A stretch of 64,000 bases of DNA from Paraburkholderia sp. PGU19. GTDB lineage: Bacteria; Pseudomonadota; Gammaproteobacteria; Burkholderiales; Burkholderiaceae. Made by a program: the position numbers and the translations under genes. Shown one piece after another: positions 1 to 8,159 of the stretch (position 1 is its first letter; each line of letters begins with the position of its first letter). A model generated the notes under the pieces. The model did no database searches, had not been told where the DNA came from, and saw nothing but the letters and a program-made list of their open reading frames with translations. Location of the stretch: positions 1,798,001 through 1,862,000 of the forward strand of contig NZ_AP023179.1 of NCBI RefSeq assembly GCF_013426915.1, given 5' to 3'.

Positions 1-11
1 GCGGCTGACAT
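1..11 (-). CDS. 5' end of a divergent gene cut by the window edge (partial)
   Basis: Read on the minus strand, an ATG at 9-11 opens Met-Ser-Ala and runs off the window. An AGGAG ribosome-binding site lies about 7 bases upstream of it (near 19-23), which is why I believe the start. The gene is divergent from the PAS histidine kinase that follows. A response regulator partner would be reasonable, but only three codons are visible and the product cannot be named. Confidence 0.3.
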
Positions 12-168
12 GTCGAATCTCCTGAATACGTTTTGACGTTATTGACGTTCAGGTCAGTCTAGAAACGCAAAAAAGCATCAGCAATTGGGGCGCCGGTCCA
101 CGTCTCCTGGTATCGACGCCCGTGCACCTAAAGAAATCTTTAGACGCGTGACAGATAAGGCCGATGTT

Positions 169-1698
169 ATGGTTACGCTTGCACTCCAGCCCCGTCGCTC
201 GCGCATCATGAACTTTCCCGCCGAAGAAGATTTTCACCGTCTGCTCGACGCATTGACGCTGTGCGTGCTGCTGCACGACGCGCAGACCAAGGCGATCGTG
301 TGGGCCAATCGCGCGGCCTGTGTCGCGTTGGGTTTCTCGCTCGAAGAACTGCTGCCGCTCAAGGCGTCCGACATGACGCGTCCTGAGCCGAAGTACCGGC
401 GCGAGGTCGGCGTGGCCGCGATGGATCGCGCGATCATGCAAGGGCCGCAGGTGTACGAATGGTGTTACCGCTCGCGTGCGGGCATCGATATGTTGTCGGA
501 AGCGATTGCGACATATGTGCCGTTGCGCGAGCACGCCGTCGTGATGGTCCAGTTTCGCGACATCACCGAAGAAGAGGCGACGCGCCGCAAGCTGCGCCGC
601 TATGAAACGCGCCTGCGCGAATTCATGCAGGATCTCGGCGAAGGCGTGGCGGTGCTGACGCCGCGCGGCAAGCTCGAATACATCAGCGAGTCGGGGCGCC
701 GCGTGCTGGGCGTGGGGCCGGGTGAACCACTCGGTGGCGTGCCCGACTACTGCACGCCCGCCGATCGCAACCGGCTCATCACGCAGTTGCGTCACGCCAC
801 GAGCGAACAGCCGACGCATGCGCAGCGCTACCGGATCACGCGCCGCGACGGTGCGACGCGCTGGCTGCGGATCACCTGCCGGCGGGTTGCGATCGAAAAC
901 GACCTGAATGGCTTGCTGATTCACTTCCGCGACATCAGCGACGAGGTCGCGACGGAAGAAGCGCGCCGCACGGAAGCGCGCATGCTCGAATATGCGGGCC
1001 GCTACAACGCAATGGGCGAGATGGCGACGGCCATTGCGCACGAGTTGAGTCAGCCGCTTGCCGCCGTGCGTAATTTCATCGAAGGCGCGATTCAGCGGCT
1101 GGGGCAGGGCAGCGTCGACTCCGCGATCTGGGGACTGCGCAGCGCGGACCGGCAGGCCGAGCATGCGGCGCTCATCATCAAGAGCGTGCGCGAGTACATC
1201 GTCAAGCGCGAGCCGACTGAAACGCACGCCGACCTGCGCGATATCCTGAGCGACGTCGCGTACTTCATCGAATTGCGCGCGAAAGAAGCAGGCGTGCGTG
1301 TGCGGATCGAACAGGCGAGCGAAGCATTGCCCGTGTTTTGCGAGCGCGTGCTGATCGGCCAGGTGATCTTGAATCTCGCGTTCAATGCGCTCGAAGCGTT
1401 GACGGAAGCGAAGGGCACGACGGGCGTCGTGACGCTTGCAACAGCCATGGCGGAGGGGCGCGCCGAATTGCGCGTGATCGACAACGGACCCGGCGTGCCC
1501 GCCGACGCGCACGAACGTTTGTTTGACGGCTTTTCTTCTTCGAAGGCGGGCGGTAACGGCATTGGCCTTTCGCTGTGCAAGAACATCGTCACGCGGCACG
1601 GCGGACGCATCTGGGCGCAAGCGGCAGACGGCGGCGGGCTCGAATGCCGCGTCGCGTTGCCGCTTGAACTCACGCTCGCGTCCGATGCCGGCGTCTAG
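169..1698 (+). CDS. PAS-domain sensor histidine kinase, FixL-like layout
   Basis: About 509 residues from the ATG at 169, which has an AAGG ahead of it; a later ATG at 208 and a TTG at 85 are alternatives. Two PAS-like domains cover roughly residues 25-130 and 150-265. The HisKA H-box is AHELSQPLAAVRNF with phospho-acceptor His291. An HATPase domain follows with an N-box (LNLAFNALEAL), G1 (DNGPGVP) and G2 (GNGIGLSL). No membrane segment is obvious, so it is probably a soluble kinase sensing through PAS. Its response regulator is not in the window unless it is the divergent gene at the left edge. The ligand is unknown. Confidence 0.85.
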   Translation: MVTLALQPRRSRIMNFPAEEDFHRLLDALTLCVLLHDAQTKAIVWANRAACVALGFSLEELLPLKASDMTRPEPKYRREVGVAAMDRAIMQGPQVYEWCYRSRAGIDMLSEAIATYVPLREHAVVMVQFRDITEEEATRRKLRRYETRLREFMQDLGEGVAVLTPRGKLEYISESGRRVLGVGPGEPLGGVPDYCTPADRNRLITQLRHATSEQPTHAQRYRITRRDGATRWLRITCRRVAIENDLNGLLIHFRDISDEVATEEARRTEARMLEYAGRYNAMGEMATAIAHELSQPLAAVRNFIEGAIQRLGQGSVDSAIWGLRSADRQAEHAALIIKSVREYIVKREPTETHADLRDILSDVAYFIELRAKEAGVRVRIEQASEALPVFCERVLIGQVILNLAFNALEALTEAKGTTGVVTLATAMAEGRAELRVIDNGPGVPADAHERLFDGFSSSKAGGNGIGLSLCKNIVTRHGGRIWAQAADGGGLECRVALPLELTLASDAGV

Positions 1699-1705
1699 CT
1701 TTGTC

Positions 1706-2092
1706 TCAGCGTCCAAGCGAGCGGGCCGTCTGACCGCCAATGCCGAAGTCCGTGTTGGGAATGTCCTTGATCATCACGCGCGTGGCCTGAAGCGGCGCAT
1801 CGAGCACGGCGGCGGCCGTTTCGGACAACGCGGCGATCAGCGCTTCTTTTTGCGCATCGGTGCGGCCTGCAATCAGGATCGCGACGATCACGGGCAGCGA
1901 AGGCGGCGCGCCATGAGCCGCTGTTCTGCCGCCCAGGCCGAAATGCGTGCCGGGCATCTCGCTCAGCAGGATGCGCACGGCTTCGGCAGGTGCGCCGATC
2001 GCGGCGACCGTCGCTTGCGTGAGACCCTGGATCAGCGACGCTTTGCGCGCTTCATCGTGTCCATGGGGCAGATAGACTTCGAGTGTAGGCAT
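1706..2092 (-). CDS. Fused tandem 4-oxalocrotonate tautomerase-family protein
   Basis: 128 residues, starting at the ATG that places Pro directly after Met (MPTLEVYL), as required for the catalytic N-terminal proline of this superfamily. The protein is two copies of one roughly 56-residue unit. Unit 1 ends SEMPGTHFGLGG and unit 2 ends KDIPNTDFGIGG, and each has an internal Arg about 40 residues in. Unit 2 also has a Pro (SLPVIVAIL) at the matching place, but it is internal and cannot be the nucleophile. It is the last gene downstream of the Rieske dioxygenase genes on the same strand, which suggests it isomerises an intermediate of that aromatic pathway. Confidence 0.8.
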   Translation of the reverse strand: MPTLEVYLPHGHDEARKASLIQGLTQATVAAIGAPAEAVRILLSEMPGTHFGLGGRTAAHGAPPSLPVIVAILIAGRTDAQKEALIAALSETAAAVLDAPLQATRVMIKDIPNTDFGIGGQTARSLGR

Positions 2093-2155
2093 CGGGGTTC
2101 GCTCCTTGCGCACAGCGGCTGTGCGTAGCCGCTGTGCGCATCGCGCATCAAAGGA

Positions 2156-2656
2156 TCACAGCAGGAAGCCGATTGCGCTCAGCGCTTCCGTCGAGTCGAT
2201 CAGGCGAATCACCTTTTCGACGAGTCGCGGTTCGCCCGACGCGAAGCTGATCTTGTGCGTGAGATCGGCGGCGAAGATCGTCGACACGCCGCGCTTGTAC
2301 GCGACGATCACCTGCGCCGATTTCACTTCGACCACATCGGCGGCATCGCTGGTCAACGTGAAACGCGACACCGTGCGTACGGTGCGGGCCGCATCGGAGG
2401 CCGAAGCCGAATAGCCGGACACCATGCGCTGCACGCGCAGTTCGCGCATGTGCTGGTCGTCGTACGCGTAGTTCAGCGTCGCGGCAAAGTCGGTCGCCTG
2501 TGGATCGATCGGCACGACATAGAAGCCCGATGCGTCCCACAGGTCGAGCCACGCGCGATAGTCGCGGCGGTCCAGCATCTCGGCTTCGCGCCAGATGAAT
2601 TCGATGGCGCGCGCGAGAGTCTGTTGCGAGAAGAGTGCGTTGCGATCGTCCATCAT
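2156..2656 (-). CDS. Aromatic-ring-hydroxylating dioxygenase, beta subunit
   Basis: About 166 residues from an ATGATG that overlaps the alpha-subunit stop codon, implying translational coupling. Length and sequence fit the small beta subunit of alpha3beta3 Rieske oxygenases: an N-terminal helix with EAEMLDRRDYRAWLDLW, then a cone-like sheet ending in a strand-rich tail. The beta subunit is structural in most family members. The partner alpha subunit is immediately upstream and the reductase is about 2.4 kb away. The substrate cannot be read from this sequence. Confidence 0.85.
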   Translation of the reverse strand: MMDDRNALFSQQTLARAIEFIWREAEMLDRRDYRAWLDLWDASGFYVVPIDPQATDFAATLNYAYDDQHMRELRVQRMVSGYSASASDAARTVRTVSRFTLTSDAADVVEVKSAQVIVAYKRGVSTIFAADLTHKISFASGEPRLVEKVIRLIDSTEALSAIGFLL

Positions 2657-3936
2657 GCCTGCTCCATCATTGCGCGCCACTGGCGATACGCTTCGCGCAT
2701 GCCCGTTTCATCCGTTGCGTGTGCGGTCTTTTCGCCGTTCGCGGCCGTCGTTTCGCGATTCAATCCACGGTTGACGAGAATCGGCACTTCGGGGCCCGCA
2801 TATGAGCCGCGCTGCACGCGTTCCCATGCTTCCGCATCGTCGGGACTGCCGAAACCGAACGGGCCCTGGAAGTGTTCGTGAATGCGCAGGCGCACGCGGT
2901 TCGCTTCGTCGGGGCCGCCGTCCATTGCGAGCGCGACGTGACGGATCTCCGTCTCTTCGGCGGAAATGGGGCGCAGCACGCGGAAGAACGCCATCGACAG
3001 CGCGAGGTTAGGGAACAGATTCAGGTTGAAGCCGACGCCCATCAGCGAGCGCACGATGCGCCGCACTTCCTCCGGCGTGTGACGTTCGGCGAGTTGCGCG
3101 GCCAGTTCGTTGAAGCGCTCGGGCAGCGGCGCGCCGTCGTCCTTGTCGAGGTCGACGAGTGCCGGCACCAGCACGGCGAGGCTATGGCCATTGCCGAGCG
3201 AGCGGCAGAATGCGTCATCGCTCGTCATGAAGCTGGTGATCGCGGCCGCCGTTTCGTCGTCGATCGATTTCATCCACGACTTGTGCACGACCGGGAAGTG
3301 ATACAGGTCCGTCGTGTTCTCCAGCTGGATTTTCCAGTTGCCCTTGAACTTGAACTTGTGTTCGCCATTGGCCTTGATCGGAAAGCCTGCGCCTTGCTTC
3401 ATGAACAGGTCAATCCACGGCTTCGCGCCGCCGAGAAAATCTTCGAGCGGTTCGACGTTCTCGTCGAAGCTCGCGAAGATCAGCCCTTGATAGATGCCGA
3501 CGCGCAGCTTCGCGAGCGGCAGATCGCCTTTCTCGCATACGCCTTCGTAGCCGTCGCCATAGGGCAACGCGCGCAGCGTGCCGTCGAGCGCATACGACCA
3601 GCTGTGATAGGGGCACGTGAAGCCTTTCGCATTGCCCGTGTGTTCTTCGCAAACCGTCGCACCGCGATGGCGGCAGCGGTTCTGCAGCACGTTCACCGCG
3701 CCCGTCTTGTCGCGCACGACGATCACGGGTTGCCGGCCGATCGTGGTGGTGCGGAAGTCGCCCGGGTTCGGCAGTTCGCTTTCATGCGCGACCCAGACCC
3801 AGGTCTTGTAGAAGATGCGTTCGAGCTCGGCTTCGAACAGGTTCGGATCGTAGTACAGCGAGGGCGCGATGCGATCGGCGTGAACGCGTTCGCGCAGCGT
3901 ACTGGTATCGATGGTTTGCCAGGTAGTGTCGCTCAT
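2653..3936 (-). CDS. Rieske aromatic-ring-hydroxylating dioxygenase, alpha subunit
   Basis: 427 residues from the ATG giving MSDTTWQ; the longer frame to 3990 adds an unlikely leader. The Rieske 2Fe-2S motif C-x-H-x17-C-x2-H is complete (Cys88, His90, Cys108, His111). The mononuclear iron site ENTTDLYHFPVVH has the expected Asp210, His213 and His218 in naphthalene-dioxygenase spacing. The protein should hydroxylate an aromatic ring with O2 and electrons from the nearby reductase. It is divergent from the LysR gene across a 176-bp region carrying the 44-bp repeated element. Salicylate-, anthranilate- or halobenzoate-type oxygenases are possible relatives; the substrate is not decided here. Confidence 0.92.
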   Translation of the reverse strand: MSDTTWQTIDTSTLRERVHADRIAPSLYYDPNLFEAELERIFYKTWVWVAHESELPNPGDFRTTTIGRQPVIVVRDKTGAVNVLQNRCRHRGATVCEEHTGNAKGFTCPYHSWSYALDGTLRALPYGDGYEGVCEKGDLPLAKLRVGIYQGLIFASFDENVEPLEDFLGGAKPWIDLFMKQGAGFPIKANGEHKFKFKGNWKIQLENTTDLYHFPVVHKSWMKSIDDETAAAITSFMTSDDAFCRSLGNGHSLAVLVPALVDLDKDDGAPLPERFNELAAQLAERHTPEEVRRIVRSLMGVGFNLNLFPNLALSMAFFRVLRPISAEETEIRHVALAMDGGPDEANRVRLRIHEHFQGPFGFGSPDDAEAWERVQRGSYAGPEVPILVNRGLNRETTAANGEKTAHATDETGMREAYRQWRAMMEQA

Positions 3937-4045
3937 CGGTGTGATGTGTCGGGACGTCGTTATCGAAAGTGAAATCGGAAGAAAGTGCACACAGGTGGTG
4001 TTTCTTTCGCGTTGACATCAGTCTCGCTTTGCACCGATCATGCGT

Positions 4046-4089
4046 CAAATCGATTAAAAATGAACCGGCCAATAAGTCCGGCAAATAAT
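4046..4089. promoter_or_regulatory. Copy 1 of a 44-bp repeated element, candidate LysR operator
   Basis: This stretch starts with a 16-base block (CAAATCGATTAAAAAT), then ATAAGTC, then ATAAT at the end. It matches another 44-base stretch at 6073-6116 at about 31 positions with no gaps. It sits between the divergent dioxygenase alpha gene and the LysR gene, where a LysR regulator normally binds. The two copies have the same orientation relative to the minus-strand genes they precede. Confidence 0.6.
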
Positions 4090-4112
4090 CAAGACCCAGT
4101 CGGAAGCCCACC

Positions 4113-5033
4113 ATGACCTCAATCGATCACGTCGATCTCAATCTGCTGCGCGTGTTTCAGGCGATCGTCGATGAACGCAGTCTCACGAAAGCCGGCGAAA
4201 GGCTAGCGTTGTCGCAACCCGCCATCAGCTATTCGCTGGCGCGTTTGCGCACGCTGTTCGACGACCCGCTGTTCATCCGTACGCGCTCCGGCATGCAGCC
4301 CACGCCGATTGCGCTGGAACTCGCAAGCATCGTGGGCCGCGCGCTGGATACGGTGCGCGAGGCGCTGCGTTATGCGGAGAGCTTTGACCCAGCGACGAGC
4401 ACGCGCACGTTCCGGCTGTCGCTGTCGGATGCGGGAGAAATGGCTTATTTGCCGGCGATCTGCGAGGCGTTGCACGAGCGCGCGCCGCGCGTGAAGCTGT
4501 CGGTCGAGCCACTGCCCGTGGAAGAGATGGAAGATGCGCTGCGTTCGAGCAGGCTCGATTTCGCAATCGGCAATCTGCCGATGTTGATGGCGCGCACGCG
4601 CCATCAACTGCTATTCGAAGAGACGTATGTGTGTATGACGCGCAAGCGCCGCGGCCTGCCGGCAGGTTCGGCGTTGAGTCTCGAACATTTCCTGCAGGCT
4701 TCGCATGTACAGGTGCGCTCCGTCGAGCACAGTCACCATGCGCTCGACGATGCGTTGCGCGCGCAAGGCGTGGGCCGCAACATCGTGCTGCAGTTGCCGC
4801 ACTTCGTGGCGCTGCCTGGCGTGCTGGCTGTGACCGATCTGTTCGCGACGTTGCCGCAAAGGCTTGCAGGTATTCTCAACGGCAACGACGCGTTTCGCAT
4901 CTACACGTTGCCTGTGCCGATTCCACAGGCCACCGTGACGATGCATTGGCACGAGCACTTCCACGAAGACGAAGGCATCGCGTGGATGCGCGATCTGATG
5001 GCCGAAATGGTGAAGCGCTTCGACAAGACGTAG
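4113..5033 (+). CDS. LysR-family transcriptional regulator of the dioxygenase locus
   Basis: 306 residues. An N-terminal winged helix-turn-helix (DLNLLRVFQAIVDERSLTKAGERLALSQPAISYSLARLR, residues 8-46) is followed by a substrate-binding-like effector domain. The helix-turn-helix and the PLFIRTRSGMQPTPIA linker are typical of the NodD/NahR-like branch that controls aromatic catabolism. It is divergent from the oxygenase alpha gene and convergent with the reductase gene, which ends 2 bases away. It probably activates both units through the repeated 44-bp element. The inducer is unknown. Confidence 0.9.
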   Translation: MTSIDHVDLNLLRVFQAIVDERSLTKAGERLALSQPAISYSLARLRTLFDDPLFIRTRSGMQPTPIALELASIVGRALDTVREALRYAESFDPATSTRTFRLSLSDAGEMAYLPAICEALHERAPRVKLSVEPLPVEEMEDALRSSRLDFAIGNLPMLMARTRHQLLFEETYVCMTRKRRGLPAGSALSLEHFLQASHVQVRSVEHSHHALDDALRAQGVGRNIVLQLPHFVALPGVLAVTDLFATLPQRLAGILNGNDAFRIYTLPVPIPQATVTMHWHEHFHEDEGIAWMRDLMAEMVKRFDKT

Positions 5034-5035
5034 CG

Positions 5036-6007
5036 TCAGAGGTCGAGCACGAGCACGGGCGAGCGGGAGCGCGACACACAGCAGCAAATCACGCTGTTGC
5101 TCGCGCGTTCCGCCTTGCTCAGGCAATGGTCGCGATGTTCGGGCTCGCCGCTCACCACGTCGACCATGCAGGTGCCGCATACGCCCTCGCCGCAAGACGT
5201 GTCCACTTCGATGCCGATCGCTGCGAGCGCCTCGACGATCGAAGTCTTGCTGTCCACGCGCACGGTCTGCCCGCTACTGGACAGTTGCACGTCGAAGCTG
5301 TCGAGCGCGGCGTCGCTGCCGGGCGCTTGAGGCTCGGCGGTGAAACGTTCGAGATGAATTGCATCGGCGGGCAGACAAGCTTCGCCCGCCGCAACCACGC
5401 GATCCATGAACGGCACCGGGCCGCATGTGTAGACGTGCGTGCCTTGCGGCACATCGGCGAGACACGTGGCAAGCTCGGTATCGAGCGCATCTGGCTCGAT
5501 GCCGAAATGCAGCTTCGCGTATGCGTCGAATGGAGCGCGCGAGAGCAGCGGAAGAAACGCCGCATGTTCGGCGCTGCGCGCGAAGTAGTGCAATTCGAAC
5601 GGCACGTTCATCTTCTGCAGCCGATATGCCATCGAAAGTAGTGGTGTAATGCCGATGCCCGCGCCGATCAACACATGGCGGCTAGCGTTTTCAGCAAGGC
5701 GAAACAGATTGCGTGGCGCGCCGACGGACAGTTCGGTGCCGATCTGTACGTCGTCGTGCAGCGAACGCGAACCGCCGCGCGATTGCGTTTCTTTCTTGAC
5801 GGCGAACAGATGCGTGTCGCGGCAGTCGGGGTCGCCGCATAGCGAATATTGGCGCGTGACGCCCGAGGGACTTGTGACGTCGATGTGCGCGCCGGGTTCG
5901 TACGCGTCGAACGGCACGCCATCGAGGCGCGAAATCACGAATGAGCGGACGCCGTGTGCTTCGTCGCGCACGGCGTCGACGCGAACCTTGAACGATTGAG
6001 CTTGCAT
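5036..6007 (-). CDS. Flavin/2Fe-2S oxygenase reductase (phthalate dioxygenase reductase type)
   Basis: 323 residues in the order flavin domain, NAD domain, plant-type ferredoxin. The flavin-binding stretch is RQYSLCGDP (residues 52-60), the nucleotide-binding stretch is VLIGAGIGITPLL (112-124), and the C-terminal cluster uses Cys272, Cys277, Cys280 and a Cys in the CCC run at 308-310. This is the VanB/PDR arrangement, which passes electrons from NADH to a Rieske oxygenase without a separate ferredoxin. It has its own upstream region with copy 2 of the 44-bp element, so it is probably induced together with the oxygenase. Confidence 0.9.
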   Translation of the reverse strand: MQAQSFKVRVDAVRDEAHGVRSFVISRLDGVPFDAYEPGAHIDVTSPSGVTRQYSLCGDPDCRDTHLFAVKKETQSRGGSRSLHDDVQIGTELSVGAPRNLFRLAENASRHVLIGAGIGITPLLSMAYRLQKMNVPFELHYFARSAEHAAFLPLLSRAPFDAYAKLHFGIEPDALDTELATCLADVPQGTHVYTCGPVPFMDRVVAAGEACLPADAIHLERFTAEPQAPGSDAALDSFDVQLSSSGQTVRVDSKTSIVEALAAIGIEVDTSCGEGVCGTCMVDVVSGEPEHRDHCLSKAERASNSVICCCVSRSRSPVLVLDL

Positions 6008-6072
6008 GGTGCGATCCAGTCTGTTGCAGTTGGCGGATTCGCATTCAGCTTAAGGTTCGCGTCTGGATCAGG

Positions 6073-6116
6073 CAAATCGATTAAAAATAGTCGGATGCAT
6101 AAGTCTGTTCGATAAT
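6073..6116. promoter_or_regulatory. Copy 2 of the 44-bp repeated element upstream of the reductase
   Basis: It carries the same CAAATCGATTAAAAAT block, ATAAGTC block and final ATAAT as the element at 4046-4089, with identical spacing. It lies 66 bases upstream of the reductase start and ends 14 bases before the stop codon of the next gene. This placement argues for separate, co-regulated transcription of the reductase. Confidence 0.6.
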
Positions 6117-6129
6117 ACGTGCCCGTGTG

Positions 6130-7110
6130 CTATCGGTTGACGTACACCACGAGCCGCCCGCGGACCTTGCCGTCGAGCACGTCCGGTGCGGCCGCCAGTG
6201 CCTCCGCGAGGCTGATCTCCTTGACCATCGCGGCCAGCCGCGCCGTGCTCAAATCCTGCGCGATGCGCTGCCATGCCTCGACGCGGCGCTCGTGCGGCGC
6301 CATCACGCTGTCGATGCCCGCGAGCGTCACGCCGCGCAAAATGAAGGGCGCAACCGTGGCGGGGAAGTCCATCCCTTGCGCAAGTCCGCATGCGGCGACG
6401 ATCCCGCCATACGTGGTGCCCGCGCAAGCGTTCGCCAGCGTGTGACTGCCGACGGCATCGACGGCCGCGACCCAGCGTTCCTTCGCGAGCGGCTTGCCCG
6501 GCCCGGACAGTTCCGCGCGATCGATGATCTCCTGCGCGCCCAGATCGCGCAGATAGTCCGATTCAGCGGGACGACCCGTCGATGCGATCACGTGATAGCC
6601 GCGTTTCGCGAGCAGCATGATCGCCACGCTGCCGACGCCGCCCGCCGCGCCCGTCACAAGCACCTTGCCTTGCGCTGGCGTGACGCCGTGACGTTCCAGC
6701 GCGAGCACGCATAGCATGGCCGTGTAACCCGCCGTGCCGACGGCCATTGCGTCGCGGGACGTCAGCGGGGCAGGCGTGCGCACGAGCCAGTCACCGCTCA
6801 CGCGCGCGCGTTGCGCGAGTCCGCCCCAATGCTTTTCGCCGACGCCGTAGCCGTTCAGGATCACGTGGTCGCCAGCTTTCCATTGCGCGTGCTCGCTCGC
6901 TTCGACGATGCCCGCGAAGTCGATGCCGGGCACCAGCGGAAAGCTGCGCACGACTGGCGAGCGGCCTGTGATTGCGAGCGCGTCCTTGTAATTGAGCGTC
7001 GACCATTCGACACGTACAATCACGTCGCCTGCGGGCAGATTCGCTTCGTCGATGTCGGTGATGGACGCGCGGCTGCCGGTGTCCTGCTTCTCGATCAAGA
7101 TGCCTTTCAT
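6130..7110 (-). CDS. AcuI/YhdH-family zinc-free medium-chain reductase (acrylyl-CoA reductase type)
   Basis: 326 residues. The N-terminal GroES-like half has the family string [22 protein letters not shown] broken up by loop residues typical of YhdH/AcuI. The NADPH-binding fold has [18 protein letters not shown] around residues 150-167. No zinc-ligand cysteines are present. Family members reduce acrylyl-CoA to propionyl-CoA or act as quinone oxidoreductases. It lies upstream of the reductase on the same strand, but the intervening operator-like element makes a separate promoter for the reductase likely. A role in the aromatic pathway is only inferred from position. Confidence 0.85.
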   Translation of the reverse strand: MKGILIEKQDTGSRASITDIDEANLPAGDVIVRVEWSTLNYKDALAITGRSPVVRSFPLVPGIDFAGIVEASEHAQWKAGDHVILNGYGVGEKHWGGLAQRARVSGDWLVRTPAPLTSRDAMAVGTAGYTAMLCVLALERHGVTPAQGKVLVTGAAGGVGSVAIMLLAKRGYHVIASTGRPAESDYLRDLGAQEIIDRAELSGPGKPLAKERWVAAVDAVGSHTLANACAGTTYGGIVAACGLAQGMDFPATVAPFILRGVTLAGIDSVMAPHERRVEAWQRIAQDLSTARLAAMVKEISLAEALAAAPDVLDGKVRGRLVVYVNR

Positions 7111-7299
7111 GATTCCGTCCGTTGAGTTCGCCTTGCGTGGGTGCGTATTAGTCTAGGCGAGTCCGGGCGAGCGCGGGCCGTCTGTCCCGGCTTGCGGTGT
7201 TCAACAATGCCGCGCGTCTTTGCTTTCGACGCGCGAGTAGCGGCGCCTTCAAACGCGCGTTGAAGCGAAGTGTTGAAGCGGCGTGACGGCGCAATTGAA

Positions 7300-7320
7300 C
7301 AAACGGCGGCGTGCCGTTTG
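7300..7320 (-). terminator. Hairpin after the Ala/Ser-rich secreted protein gene
   Basis: A perfect 8-bp inverted repeat (CAAACGGC / GCCGTTTG) with a 5-base loop begins 28 bases past the stop codon at 7348. Only a weak T-rich tail follows on the minus strand, so efficiency is uncertain. Confidence 0.4.
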
Positions 7321-7347
7321 TCTTTCGTCGCATGAATGAGGCGTGCG

Positions 7348-7935
7348 CTAGCGTGTGTAGTAGCCGCGCTGCTGCATGCACTTCGCGTAGGCGGTCCAGT
7401 AACGGACCATCGGCGGCTCGGGTGGAGGCGGTGGCGGCATGGCCGCCAGCGAAGCCTCCGACGGCATGCTGGCTCCAGAAGCCGCGAGCGCACCCGATGC
7501 AGGCATCGCGCCCGAAGCCGCGAGCGTGCCCGAAGCACCCGATGCCGCTGCAACCGTCGACGGAGCGGCGACCCCGCTCGCACCGCTGGCTGCCGTTGCC
7601 GTCGCTGCCCCGCTTGCGCCTGCTGGGGCGGACGCCGCCATCGCGCCCGATGCCCCCGAGGCGCCCATCGCGGAAGGCAAGGGCGGATTGACAGGCGAGG
7701 GCGCAACGATAGGCCGCGGCGCGACGGCGGCCGCCTTGCCGGGTGGCGGCGGACGTTGCGACTCGTGCGCCATGTTCACGTGCGTCGTCTTGTTGGCATC
7801 CGCGTAGCACGCGGCCGTGTCGACGGCCTGTTGTCCCGGGCTCTGGCTGCGTCCCGGATAGGTCAACGGCTGCTGCGCAACGGATGCGCCGCTGACGACG
7901 AAAAGCGCGATTGCAGCATGGGCGAAGCGTGTCAT
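7348..7935 (-). CDS. Secreted Ala/Ser/Gly-rich low-complexity protein of unknown function
   Basis: 195 residues from the ATG giving MTRFAHAAIALFVVSGASVAQQ, a classic signal peptide cut near residue 21. The middle is low complexity: an AASGASG-type repeat occurs about ten times (roughly 7440-7670), flanked by a Pro run (PPPPGK) and PPPPPPEPP. The C-terminus (VRYWTAYAKCMQQRGYYTR) is not repetitive and looks folded, with one Cys; another Cys sits near the mature N-terminus. An envelope-exposed linker or wall-spanning protein is possible. No family is recognised. Confidence 0.7.
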   Translation of the reverse strand: MTRFAHAAIALFVVSGASVAQQPLTYPGRSQSPGQQAVDTAACYADANKTTHVNMAHESQRPPPPGKAAAVAPRPIVAPSPVNPPLPSAMGASGASGAMAASAPAGASGAATATAASGASGVAAPSTVAAASGASGTLAASGAMPASGALAASGASMPSEASLAAMPPPPPPEPPMVRYWTAYAKCMQQRGYYTR

Positions 7936-8159
7936 AAGCGAGCGGACTCCCTGGCGAAGTCTTGGTCTTGTCGGCGCGGATGCGCGTCGCGAGGTACGCA
8001 TGAAGCCATGACGTGCAACATGGCCGTCGGGGCCAGTCAGGCCATCGCAGGCCGAAGGATAGCTATTCCAGCATATCGCCTCGCAGCGGCGCAGCACGCC
8101 AGAAGCACGCCATTCGTCGCCATTTTCCGTGCTGCAACGCGATATGGGTCACAGCATGA

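Noticed and set aside
49..1740. 563-residue open frame on the minus strand across the sensor kinase gene
   Set aside because: It is antisense to a complete histidine kinase, is Arg/His-rich, lacks any domain and is typical of the shadow frames produced by GC-rich codon use.
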